Positions 8,792 through 16,092 of a stretch of 35,855 nucleotides of DNA are shown here, one piece after another. The translations under genes and the position numbers were made by a program. Position 1 is the first letter of the stretch; every line of letters starts with the position of its first letter. Origin of the DNA: Fidelibacterota bacterium (GTDB lineage: Bacteria > Fidelibacterota > UBA8477 > JABMPR01). The DNA lies in assembly GCA_024278595.1 (NCBI GenBank), contig JAJRSW010000019.1, forward strand, positions 1-35,855, given 5' to 3'. A model generated the notes under the pieces. That model was given only the letters and a program-made list of their open reading frames with translations, did not search any database and was not told where the DNA came from.

Positions 8792-9598
8792 TTAATCCTC
8801 ATATACTCTGTCGCGAGGGGCCAGATAGGAATTCAAGAACTCTTTAACCAGAATAGGATGCTTTCTTGTTTTTAGCATGACGACACCATCAATGATCATA
8901 TTCTGGGTCGTATTTCGTTTATCAATTCGAGAGCGTAGTTTAGCAGCGATAGGTATAAAAAATAAATTTGCAAACAAGGCACCATAAAAAGTGGTAATTA
9001 AGGCAACTCCCATGGCAGAACCTAGCTTGGCGGCCGGATCAACATCTCCGGCACCTTCAGCTGGAGGAGCACCCATGGCAAATAACATTGCCACCAGCCC
9101 CACCAGGGTCCCGACCATTCCAAAAGCTGGAGATAGGGTTCCCATGGTCTTAAAAACATTGGCTTCTGCATCTTCGCGCAGTTCACGATTAATGATTCTG
9201 GTTTCCAGCATGCCGCGAATATCTTCTTCAGAATGACCATCCACGATCATTTGAATACCATCCTTTAAAAAGAAATCTTTTACACCTGCGGTGGCTTTTT
9301 CAAGGTCAGAGGTTCCTTTGCGTGCTACAGCAGCCAGCCCAACGATCTCTCTTAAGGTGTCAGCGTCATTGTGCGTATCACCCTTGAAAACAGCCCAGAG
9401 ATTGGTGTAAAGTGATAACACCTCTTTCACGGGGAATGCCATGGCTGTGGCAGCAATGGTTCCACCAAGAACGATCATGAGCGATTGGAGATCCACAAAG
9501 GTCATCGCTCCATTAGGCAAGGTCAGTGACACGCCATATACGGCGTATCCGATCAATCCAGACCCAAACAATAATCCTATAATGGTTGCAAAATCCAT
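8792..9598 (-). CDS. motA: MotA-like stator protein
   Basis: This 268-residue, four-helix membrane protein is the MotA partner of the downstream MotB. Helices 1 and 2 are seen at about 3-25 and 36-56 (LMIVLGGTIAATAMAFP). A cytoplasmic loop with EEDIRGMLETRI and AEANVFKTMGTLSPAFGMVG leads into helices 3 and 4. Pro157 (SPAFGMVGTLVG) and Pro216 (FFIPIAAKLRSR) stand at the positions of the two conserved MotA prolines. The charged loop used by flagellar MotA to touch FliG is present in general form. AAGGA lies upstream of the ATG. MotA and MotB are adjacent and followed by FliF- and FliG-like genes, so stator and rotor parts are encoded together. Confidence 0.95.
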   Translation of the reverse strand: MDFATIIGLLFGSGLIGYAVYGVSLTLPNGAMTFVDLQSLMIVLGGTIAATAMAFPVKEVLSLYTNLWAVFKGDTHNDADTLREIVGLAAVARKGTSDLEKATAGVKDFFLKDGIQMIVDGHSEEDIRGMLETRIINRELREDAEANVFKTMGTLSPAFGMVGTLVGLVAMLFAMGAPPAEGAGDVDPAAKLGSAMGVALITTFYGALFANLFFIPIAAKLRSRIDKRNTTQNMIIDGVVMLKTRKHPILVKEFLNSYLAPRDRVYED

Positions 9599-9616
9599 AT
9601 GTCAGTCCTTTGTTTC

Positions 9617-10984
9617 TTATTCCCTTGCCGAGACAGCCGAACGGAGTCGGTTCTCATTTAAAGCGCGCAAAATATTGCGTACTTCATCATATCCGGGGTC
9701 GATCTGCAGCGCGATGTTCCAATTGATGGTAGCGCGATCGATCTGATTTAATTTGTAGTAAATAGAACCTCGCCGGGCATAGGCCAAAGCCAGATTCGGA
9801 TTGTATTCCAGTGCCTCATTGATCTCAATAAGAGCATCTTCAAATTCTTCATTGTAGAAAAACCTGAGTGAGCGTGACAAATGTTTCAAAGCCTGGTTTA
9901 CCTGAGCATCAGAGACGTGTCGCGCCAACTGTAGGGATGCAACCGAATCTTCCAGAACTTGATTCCTTTGATCCAACTGTTCCACCATCCGGTTCAGGTG
10001 CTCGATCTCAGCAGAGGACATCCTCAAAGAATCCCTCAGGACCAACAATTGTCGTTCCTGGGCCTTATGCCAACTGGAATCGATGACCGTGCGTATTGGC
10101 AGGCCTTCTTCGGTTACCACTCCCGATATCTTGATGCCGCCCCGCTGCTTGCTGCTTGCGGATTTTACTCGGGGTAAAAAATAATCCAGCCCGATACCAA
10201 TACCGGGTGGATTTTCTCGATCTTCACCAAGATATGGCAGGTTCTGAATATTTGAAAAGCCAAGATTGATATGGTATTCCTGAGTCAGGGGCAGCTTGAC
10301 CCCGGCGTTGATCCCAACCCCATCCCATTCAAGGATAAAGTCCAGACCACCGCGGTCAGCCATGATATTCGTATTCAACAACAAGCCCAAAAAGAACCCG
10401 ATGTTGTTGTTCTTGGCAACTTTAAGGGTGTCCCCGGGAATACTGGTGGTATCCAGATCGAACTTGCCAAAATTTGATCCATAGCGACCCGAACCTACAC
10501 CCAGATAGGTCTTCAGGTTATAGTCTGAAAAACTGTTTTCGCGACTCAGTAGTATGTAGTAAGAAAGGTTACGGACCCGCTCTTCCAGGTTGGTTGAATC
10601 AGAACTACCGGTGGTAAAACTGATATCGTTCACACCAATACCTACTGCAGTTTCACCATAGGTCAGGAGACGATTCTGGACGTGTAAAGCTAGCTCTGCT
10701 ACATTGCTATTGCTGCCAGCTTGAATGGCCGATAATCCGATACGGAAGTCACGTGTAATATCAGTCTCCAGAAAAGCACCTTTATTCCAGAACTCTGTTT
10801 CAAAAACACCTCGGGTTGATTGTCCGGCAACTCCGATGCGTAGCAGATAGGGCTCATTATACAGACTGGAAGTAGGAATGTGCATCATGGGACCAGGACG
10901 TGAGTAATTCAGGGATGTTTGAGCATATACAAATAGAGCGCTTGTCACAATGATCAGGGTCAATAGTATTTTGAGGTTCTTCAT
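9617..10984 (-). CDS. Exported outer-membrane barrel-like protein with C-terminal TPRs
   Basis: This 455-residue protein starts with a clear signal peptide (KILLTLIIVTSALFVYA, cleavage near residue 21). The ATG at 10984 was chosen because GGAG lies about eight bases upstream and because it places the signal peptide at the very N-terminus; an upstream in-frame extension has no such support. Residues about 30-290 have alternating, aromatic- and glycine-rich strands (for example NYSRPGPMMHIPTSSLYNEP and VGIGVNDISFTTG), as in outer-membrane barrels of the PorV/OmpP1 type. A short coiled coil (about 325-365) follows, then two or three TPR units (DALIEINEALEYNPNLALAY and IDRATINWNIALQIDPGYDE). The function is unknown. 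Its place directly upstream of motA suggests a link between the motor and the outer membrane. Confidence 0.75.
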   Translation of the reverse strand: MKNLKILLTLIIVTSALFVYAQTSLNYSRPGPMMHIPTSSLYNEPYLLRIGVAGQSTRGVFETEFWNKGAFLETDITRDFRIGLSAIQAGSNSNVAELALHVQNRLLTYGETAVGIGVNDISFTTGSSDSTNLEERVRNLSYYILLSRENSFSDYNLKTYLGVGSGRYGSNFGKFDLDTTSIPGDTLKVAKNNNIGFFLGLLLNTNIMADRGGLDFILEWDGVGINAGVKLPLTQEYHINLGFSNIQNLPYLGEDRENPPGIGIGLDYFLPRVKSASSKQRGGIKISGVVTEEGLPIRTVIDSSWHKAQERQLLVLRDSLRMSSAEIEHLNRMVEQLDQRNQVLEDSVASLQLARHVSDAQVNQALKHLSRSLRFFYNEEFEDALIEINEALEYNPNLALAYARRGSIYYKLNQIDRATINWNIALQIDPGYDEVRNILRALNENRLRSAVSARE

Positions 10985-11018
10985 CTGATAGTCTCCAGGA
11001 TCAGCCTTTCGTCTCTCA

Positions 11019-11894
11019 TTATTGCTGCACAAACCGTTTGGCCAGGATCAGGTACTCACTGCCAGGATGACGGGTTACCAGCTCCTGAAAAGCTAATTTG
11101 GCCTCTGGGAGGCGGTTCTTATTCTTAAAAGCCAGGCCGATCATGACCAGGGCATCATCCAGCTTGTCTGAGTGCTTATAGCGTTGTACTTGTTCCAGGG
11201 CGCCAATGGCCTCATCATAAAGACCTTTTTCAAAATAGCAGCGTCCAACCCAATACTGAGCATTGGCCTGCATGGTGAGATCGCTTCCGCGCTGGACAAT
11301 CGTGTTGAATTCGTCAATGGCTTGATAGTAATACTGTTGATGGAATTTAGTCAGACCTTTGCGATAGGCAGTTTGCTCCTCAGCTGTGGTAAGCCGGGGC
11401 CCGATTTGATTTCGAATTTGAGGCTGTTGTGTCCTCAGGTTAACATTTTTCCAGGGTGTGTCTAATTCAGCATAGACGCTATCAGAAACCTGGGCTCCCC
11501 CGGTAACGAAAAGCGCTTTTTTGGCTGCTTTTTCCTGTTGATCTACCAAACTGGTGATCCGGGTAGACAGAAGTGCTTGATCAGTTTCGCCGGCTGCTTT
11601 GATCAGCGTGATCTCGGTTTGCAGACTGTCGATGATCCTGGTCTGGTAGAGCAGACGAATTTCGGTCTCAGCCAGTTGCTGTTGATAGCGGTTTAATTCC
11701 TCTTCCAGAACCTGTTCTTTCTGACTCAATTCAGGTGCAAATGAATTCTTTAGCCCATTATCCGGGATGGCCGTACTGCTGTCATCGATCATCAGGCCAA
11801 TATCATATAGCAGGTTTCCAGCACCCGTTTGACCCATGGCCAGGCTTCCGGTGACCAATACAGCTAACACGATATATGTTTGAAGCGGGGTCAT
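11019..11894 (-). CDS. Exported CpoB/YbgF-like TPR protein
   Basis: This 291-residue protein has an N-terminal signal peptide (YIVLAVLVTGSLAMGQ), a coiled coil at about 60-125 (LEEELNRYQQQLAETEIRLL), and a C-terminal block of TPR repeats from about residue 170. The repeats (AYRKGLTKFHQQYYYQAIDE, ANAQYWVGRCYFEKGLYDEA, ALVMIGLAFKNKNRLPEAKL) and the ending typical of the family (FQELVTRHPGSEYLILAKRF) resemble CpoB/YbgF, the periplasmic TPR partner of the Tol-Pal system. The ATG at 11894 was preferred because it puts the signal peptide first and avoids overlap with the preceding gene, whose stop is four bases away. No tolQRAB or pal gene is present, so a Tol role is only an analogy. Confidence 0.78.
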   Translation of the reverse strand: MTPLQTYIVLAVLVTGSLAMGQTGAGNLLYDIGLMIDDSSTAIPDNGLKNSFAPELSQKEQVLEEELNRYQQQLAETEIRLLYQTRIIDSLQTEITLIKAAGETDQALLSTRITSLVDQQEKAAKKALFVTGGAQVSDSVYAELDTPWKNVNLRTQQPQIRNQIGPRLTTAEEQTAYRKGLTKFHQQYYYQAIDEFNTIVQRGSDLTMQANAQYWVGRCYFEKGLYDEAIGALEQVQRYKHSDKLDDALVMIGLAFKNKNRLPEAKLAFQELVTRHPGSEYLILAKRFVQQ

Positions 11895-11898
11895 GACC

Positions 11899-12870
11899 TT
11901 AGTTTCGACGACTCCCAGCCAAAAAATCATGGGCCTGGTCGACGAGTTCACTTTCCGGATAATCCAAAATAAACTGGTTCATATGTTCGCGAGCCTTTAA
12001 ATAGCGACCTAATTGCTGGTAGCTGATGGCGATTTTAAATAAAGCATGATCACTTTTATTGTTTCCAGTAAAGGTAAATACCTTTCCAAATTCTGTTATG
12101 GCGGACTCAAAATCTTCCAGCGAGTAATAGCATTCACCGATCCAGTATTGGGCATTGTCAGCGTAGGCACCATCAGGCTCGCGCTTGATAACCACTCGAA
12201 ACTCCTGGATGGCTTCCAGATATTCACGGTTAAAATATCTGTTTAAAGCGTCATTGTAAGCCAGCCGATAGTCGGTATTAAAAGCATAACCACGTGCCAT
12301 GGACTGGGCCGGGATGGATGGTTCTTCCGTCAAAACAGGGGCCTCCAGGGCAATCGGAATGTCCATGTTGAGGACCGATTTAGGGGCTGTTTCCGCTTTC
12401 ACGGGAGCGACTGCTACTTGATCCAGTTTGACTTCAGTATGCGTTTGCACAGCAAGTTCACCGATCTGGATCTCCAGCGAATCGTTTAAGAGTTCCAGGT
12501 TCTTCATGCCTTGCTTAAGGGAATCGATCTCCCTGATCAGGACATAGATATTACCACGCAGGTTAATTATATCTGGATCCCTGGGAGCGGCGATCACTTC
12601 GATCTTGGGCTCTTCGGCTTTTTCTTCCAATTTTGTCTGATAAACGGAGATCTGGGAATCCATAACTGCAATACTGGCTTTCAGTTGTTCAACTTCCAGT
12701 CGGGATTCACGCAGCTTGACCACTTCGGCAGCCAGGGCCTTCAATTGAGACTGCAATTTTAATTGTTGCAGATTAGGTGTTGGAGCAGCTGGCTCTTTGG
12801 GTGTACAGGCCACCAGCCCTAACAAAGCAGTCATTAAAAGCGCTAATCGAAGAGTTGGTTTAGATGTCAT
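11899..12870 (-). CDS. CpoB/YbgF-like TPR lipoprotein
   Basis: This 323-residue protein begins with a lipoprotein signal (LALLMTALLGLVAC, lipobox LVAC). A Lys/Glu-rich coiled coil (about 30-75), a linker and a second coiled coil (about 100-145) precede a C-terminal TPR block (YNDALNRYFNREYLEAIQEF, NAQYWIGECYYSLEDFESAI, HALFKIAISYQQLGRYLKAR) that ends in NQFILDYPESELVDQAHDFL. The plan is the same as in the next gene, so the two look like diverged duplicates. The ATG at 12870 was chosen because the lipobox then falls at the N-terminus and GGAAG stands five bases upstream. It overlaps the end of the preceding gene by 11 bases, which suggests translational coupling. The lipid anchor probably places it in the outer membrane, facing the periplasm. 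Confidence 0.78.
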   Translation of the reverse strand: MTSKPTLRLALLMTALLGLVACTPKEPAAPTPNLQQLKLQSQLKALAAEVVKLRESRLEVEQLKASIAVMDSQISVYQTKLEEKAEEPKIEVIAAPRDPDIINLRGNIYVLIREIDSLKQGMKNLELLNDSLEIQIGELAVQTHTEVKLDQVAVAPVKAETAPKSVLNMDIPIALEAPVLTEEPSIPAQSMARGYAFNTDYRLAYNDALNRYFNREYLEAIQEFRVVIKREPDGAYADNAQYWIGECYYSLEDFESAITEFGKVFTFTGNNKSDHALFKIAISYQQLGRYLKAREHMNQFILDYPESELVDQAHDFLAGSRRN

Positions 12871-13858
12871 GTTCTTCCCAGTCAATGGAATAACTGTAGC
12901 CGATAAAGGAACCAAAAGATTTGGGGACATAGAGTTCAAATTCTCCACTGGCTCCAGGGAAGAGAGACGTGTCGGTATTGACACCACTGGAAAAAACGTG
13001 GTGGGAACCTTTAACAAAAGCAGTCAACTCACGCGTATCACCACTCCAGTTGATCCTGAACAGAAAATTCACTTTAACAAAATCGGCTCGCCGTCCGCCA
13101 ATATTTTTTACGATCCCGGAGAGAATGGTGTTGCCGCTGCGATCTTTACGCTCTTTGATGCTGCCTGAGAGAACCACATTGCCAGTATATTTACTATCCC
13201 GGGTATCACCCCTAACATCCTGGGTCCCAGCCATGGCTGCCCGATCATTATTGATATTCATGGGAACCCCGCCACGGGCTGTCTGTCCGGCTTCAGTAAC
13301 AGCAGGACCACTGGGATCAGTGGGAATATTGTCCACTATCCGAACAACCTGGTCCCGGGATACGGAAAGCACACCAATAAGGGTCTTGACCTGGATATTA
13401 TCCTTGTCTTGGTCGATGACATCACCAAATAGCTTGGTACCGTTCTCCAGGTGTATTTCCTTGCTATAGATACTTAAGGGGTTGGTCCAAACTTCACTCT
13501 GGGTTTGGATCTCAGCTAATTTCTTTTTTACATATTTTAATTCAGCTGCCAGACGTTTGACTTCGTAATTGATCTCGCTGGTGACGAAATCACCAGCTTC
13601 ACCCTTGTCAGCTTGTTTAGTTCTTAATTGATCCAGATTATAGATCAGATTGTCAGCTTGTTCACCACTTTGCCAGGCTGATTCATCAGCTGTATTGGCT
13701 CCAACTCCAGCAGTTTCAGCGCGGTCTTTTGAATCCACCTTTTCTTCTGTTTTGTCCCAGGACTCTTCGTCCGGTGTAGCTTTTCCACCGAACATTGAAC
13801 ACTGTACAATTGTTAGTGTTAGTACCAATAACATAACTTGTAAGCTGTATCGCTTCAT
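12860..13858 (-). CDS. Lipoprotein with C-terminal FxLYD-like domain, first gene of motor operon
   Basis: This 332-residue protein starts with a lipoprotein signal (VMLLVLTLTIVQC, lipobox IVQC, then SMFGG). A long low-complexity, charged part (about 30-95) and a short coiled coil (VKRLAAELKYVKKKLAEIQ) follow. A small beta segment comes next (EIHLENGTKLFGDVIDQDKDNIQVKT cut here: its core is KLFGDVIDQ...VLSVSRDQVVRI), of the kind that reads like an SH3/LSm-type strand set. The C-terminal 100 residues (LSGSIKERKDRSGNTILSG, VKNIGGRRADFVKVNFLF, FPGASGEFELYVP) have the pattern of the FxLYD or transthyretin-like extracytoplasmic fold. The ATG at 13858 has AGAGG six bases upstream and gives the lipobox its correct place. 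The function is unknown. Confidence 0.72.
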   Translation of the reverse strand: MKRYSLQVMLLVLTLTIVQCSMFGGKATPDEESWDKTEEKVDSKDRAETAGVGANTADESAWQSGEQADNLIYNLDQLRTKQADKGEAGDFVTSEINYEVKRLAAELKYVKKKLAEIQTQSEVWTNPLSIYSKEIHLENGTKLFGDVIDQDKDNIQVKTLIGVLSVSRDQVVRIVDNIPTDPSGPAVTEAGQTARGGVPMNINNDRAAMAGTQDVRGDTRDSKYTGNVVLSGSIKERKDRSGNTILSGIVKNIGGRRADFVKVNFLFRINWSGDTRELTAFVKGSHHVFSSGVNTDTSLFPGASGEFELYVPKSFGSFIGYSYSIDWEEHDI

Positions 13859-13934
13859 ACGCAGCCTCTTCCGACTTAACATCGCTTCCAGTTTTTGTGC
13901 GGTAGTGTATCTGTCCTGCACCGCATTCGTGTAG

Positions 13935-13963
13935 AATTTAGGGGAATCCTAAAATCTTGTCAA
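13935..13963 (-). promoter_or_regulatory. Candidate promoter of the motor operon
   Basis: On the minus strand a perfect -35 box TTGACA (13963-13958) is followed after 17 bases by TAAATT (13940-13935; four of six match TATAAT). The start of transcription would be near 13928, giving a leader of about 70 bases before the lipoprotein start at 13858. A 6-bp inverted repeat (TTTAGG at 13937-13942, CCTAAA at 13948-13953, spacer GGAAT) covers the -10 box and part of the spacer and could be an operator. Confidence 0.55.
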
Positions 13964-14028
13964 GAAAATACAACTGTTTTTTAGGCACTTATGGGAAAGA
14001 CTTAAGAAAATGCTTTAAGTGATACTAT

Positions 14029-14068
14029 ATATTGTGGTTTTGTATCAGGGGCTTTCTGCATATTGTGG
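14029..14068. repeat. Paired direct repeat upstream of the motor promoter
   Basis: The 9-mer ATATTGTGG occurs at 14029-14037 and again at 14060-14068, a start-to-start distance of 31 bases (about three helical turns). Both copies lie upstream of the candidate -35 box of the motor operon. A further inverted repeat TGATAC (14020-14025) / GTATCA (14042-14047) overlaps the first copy. Binding sites for a regulator are possible; the region is AT-rich, so chance cannot be excluded. Confidence 0.35.
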
Positions 14069-14127
14069 AAAAAAAGTGGCCAAAAGCGGGGTTTGGGACA
14101 AATAAATCAAGGGTTTATGCATTTTTC

Positions 14128-14586
14128 TCATTTTTTTAGTAAAATTTTTGCCAGGCGAAGGGCAGGCGACGAATCCAGTAATTTTGGGATAATCGCCAGA
14201 GCCTGACGGTAAGGCTCCCAACTCGCCAGCTCGATTGCTTCTTCAAGAGATAACCACCGAAAGGTGTCATGTTCATGACTGAGAGCCGGATCATTCAGGG
14301 TAACTTCTGCTATAAATGCCGGCACCTGAATGACCTCATCTGAGGGATGAAGGTAGTAAGTTGATACATGATCCAGAGCATAAAAGCTCTGCGCCGAAAA
14401 ACCAGTTTCCTCTTGGAACTCTCGCAAGCCAGCTTGCCAGGCTTTTTCACCGGGCTTCAACTTTCCGGCTACTGGCTGCCATATCCCAGGATAAGAATTG
14501 CTCTGGGACCGCCGCAACAAAAGAAAGCGCAGTCCATCTGCGGTTCGGGCTAAGGGAAAAACGTCAACGTATTGTGTGGGTGTCAT
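14128..14586 (-). CDS. Nudix hydrolase
   Basis: This 152-residue protein has a perfect Nudix box GX5EX7REUXEEXGU at residues 41-63 (Gly41, Glu47, Arg55, Glu56, Glu59, Glu60, Gly62). These residues bind the metal needed to cut a nucleoside diphosphate linked to another group. The start (PTQYVDVFPLARTADGLRFL) and QSNSYPGIWQPVAGKL resemble small dNTP or dihydroneopterin-triphosphate pyrophosphatases, but the substrate cannot be told. The ATG at 14586 has no clear ribosome binding site. It lies 36 bases after a methyltransferase gene and may be translated from the same message, which starts with ssb or the methyltransferase. The C-terminus ends in LLKK next to an A/T-rich tract. Confidence 0.9.
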   Translation of the reverse strand: MTPTQYVDVFPLARTADGLRFLLLRRSQSNSYPGIWQPVAGKLKPGEKAWQAGLREFQEETGFSAQSFYALDHVSTYYLHPSDEVIQVPAFIAEVTLNDPALSHEHDTFRWLSLEEAIELASWEPYRQALAIIPKLLDSSPALRLAKILLKK

Positions 14587-14622
14587 ACGCGGAAGATAAT
14601 CAACAATCCACTCGTCGCGGAT

Positions 14623-15318
14623 TCAAATCCACGCCTGGCCGCTGGCGGGGGTGTGATTTTTCCCTGCTTTCCGAAAGATCACCACACTATCTCCAATAAA
14701 CTGAAGCTCAGCTCGCCAATGCTGAGCCAGCCAATCAAAGGTTTTTGGTGAATAGAACACCACATGGGTCTCATCTCTGATATAGTACCAGGAGCTAAAA
14801 TCGATCTCATCGTAACGGATCCCAGTCATAAGCCCCAGGATACCTCCAGGCTTTAAGCAGGACCATAGCCGGTCTAACTCGACCTGGGGATGATGAAGGT
14901 GTTCAATTGTCTCAGAACTTGTTATGAAGTCATAGTGCTGATTAAAGACATCCAGGTCTGGCGCATAAAAGAAGTCATAGATAGACATCTCATGTCCCTG
15001 TTCCGCAAACATTATACTGAGCAAAGGACCAGGACCCGAGCCAAAATCAAAACCTTTTGAATGGGGCGAAATATGGTTCAACATTGGGGAGCAAAGGCGA
15101 CTCAGAAAACTTCGATAGCGAGTGTCATCCGGATCGTTATTGTGCAGATCGTAGCGCTCACGCTCATCCTGCAGGGTCAGGAAATGAGCTGGATGTACAA
15201 AGATCAGATCACAGACCGGACAATGTAAATATTCACGTTGTCGGTCATGCAGAAAATGACCAGTGCCGGGGCTTAAACAGAGGGGGCAGGGGTTGGTGTG
15301 TTTGGCAGAGAAGAACAT
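14623..15318 (-). CDS. Class I SAM-dependent methyltransferase with N-terminal zinc ribbon
   Basis: This 231-residue protein starts with two CxxC pairs (NPCPLC and HCPVCDLIF), which suggest a small zinc ribbon. A class I methyltransferase fold follows: the SAM-binding loop is FDFGSGPGPLLSIM, then YDFITSSETIEHLHHP, CLKPGGILGLMTG and RDETHVVFYSPKTF. This pattern is found in many methyltransferases of the Methyltransf_23 type acting on sugars, lipids or small molecules; the substrate is unknown. The ATG at 15318 was chosen over a TTG one codon earlier; neither has a strong ribosome binding site. It lies 167 bases downstream of ssb. Confidence 0.85.
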   Translation of the reverse strand: MFFSAKHTNPCPLCLSPGTGHFLHDRQREYLHCPVCDLIFVHPAHFLTLQDERERYDLHNNDPDDTRYRSFLSRLCSPMLNHISPHSKGFDFGSGPGPLLSIMFAEQGHEMSIYDFFYAPDLDVFNQHYDFITSSETIEHLHHPQVELDRLWSCLKPGGILGLMTGIRYDEIDFSSWYYIRDETHVVFYSPKTFDWLAQHWRAELQFIGDSVVIFRKAGKNHTPASGQAWI

Positions 15319-15343
15319 CAAGCAGGTGTAGATATTTAATCTC

Positions 15344-15362
15344 GCGGGGAATCAATCCCCGC
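15344..15362. repeat. Perfect 7-bp hairpin between ssb and the methyltransferase gene
   Basis: GCGGGGA (15344-15350) and TCCCCGC (15356-15362) form a perfect stem around the loop ATCAA. There is no T tract after it on either strand, so it is not a standard terminator. It sits about 25 bases before the methyltransferase start and could affect its expression or mark the 3' end of the ssb message. The rest of the 15319-15485 gap shows nothing else recognisable. Confidence 0.5.
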
Positions 15363-15485
15363 CAGGTCAGTTTTGAACCGCTACAATATTCAACGCAGTT
15401 AGCAACAAAAAGAACAAGACCTACCTGCGCTCTGCTACGGTAGGCGAGGCTTGGTTACGTCAATACAGGGTTGAATGGACACGAG

Positions 15486-15956
15486 CTAAAAAGGCAAAGG
15501 CTCGTCATCGTCTCCACCACCAATGGGATTACCGCCAGGGGCAGTACCACCACTCTGGGGAGCACTACCACCGCCATAACCACCATTATCCTGACTACGG
15601 CCAGCGCTTTGAGAGCCGCCACCGCTACCCAGCGGAGTTACGGTTTGAGCAACGATCTCAGTCGTATATTTCTTGACTCCATCCCGATCCTCCCAGGAGC
15701 GCGTCTGAAGCCGACCCTCTACATAGATCAAGGTCCCTTTATCAAGGTAGTTGACGACAAACTCTGCTGTTTTACCAAAAACAACCACCCGATGCCATTC
15801 AGTTGAATCAATATTATTACCATTCGCATCGCGACGGGTTTCGTTAGTGGCAATTGTGATATTTGTGACAGCAGTCTGAGCTGGCGTGTATTTTAATTCA
15901 GGTTTTTGTCCCATACGACCAACGATGATAGCTTTATTCACACTGTTCTTCTGCAT
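15486..15956 (-). CDS. ssb: Single-stranded DNA-binding protein
   Basis: This 156-residue protein binds single-stranded DNA during replication, repair and recombination. The OB fold covers residues 1-108 (NKAIIVGRMGQKPELKYT, DSTEWHRVVVFGKTAEFV, KGTLIYVEGRLQTRSWEDRD). A Gly/Ser/Gln-rich linker follows and the protein ends in the acidic tip DDDEPLPF, which is the docking site for partner proteins. GGAGG stands four bases before the ATG. The gene has its own upstream region with an inverted repeat and may form a unit with the methyltransferase and Nudix genes. Nothing is unusual in length or domain order. Confidence 0.97.
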   Translation of the reverse strand: MQKNSVNKAIIVGRMGQKPELKYTPAQTAVTNITIATNETRRDANGNNIDSTEWHRVVVFGKTAEFVVNYLDKGTLIYVEGRLQTRSWEDRDGVKKYTTEIVAQTVTPLGSGGGSQSAGRSQDNGGYGGGSAPQSGGTAPGGNPIGGGDDDEPLPF

Positions 15957-16029
15957 ATTTCCTCCAATTGACCCAAGTTGAGCCGTTTAATTTTTAGGGC
16001 CTCAGTTCAAATTTACTCTTAGAGACCGT

Positions 16030-16057
16030 GGGGACACAGGGCATAATACTTGTCCCC
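16030..16057. repeat. Inverted repeat upstream of ssb
   Basis: GGGGACA (16030-16036) and TGTCCCC (16051-16057) form a perfect 7-bp inverted repeat with a 14-base loop. It lies between the end of the PNP-like gene and ssb, in a 136-base gap. It may be a hairpin at the end of the upstream operon or an operator for ssb; there is no T tract. No convincing promoter was recognised. Confidence 0.4.
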
Positions 16058-16092
16058 AATACCTTATAACCACCCCCCCATTTTTCCAATTT

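Noticed and set aside
9617..13858. Tol-Pal operon
   Set aside because: CpoB-like TPR proteins are present, but the stator genes are MotA/MotB by motif and length, and no tolA, tolB or pal gene is present.
14615..14640. tRNA-like T-arm (GATTCAAATCC)
   Set aside because: The loop resembles a T-arm, but the base before it is not G53-like, no anticodon or acceptor arms fit around it, and it lies in the coding end of the methyltransferase gene.
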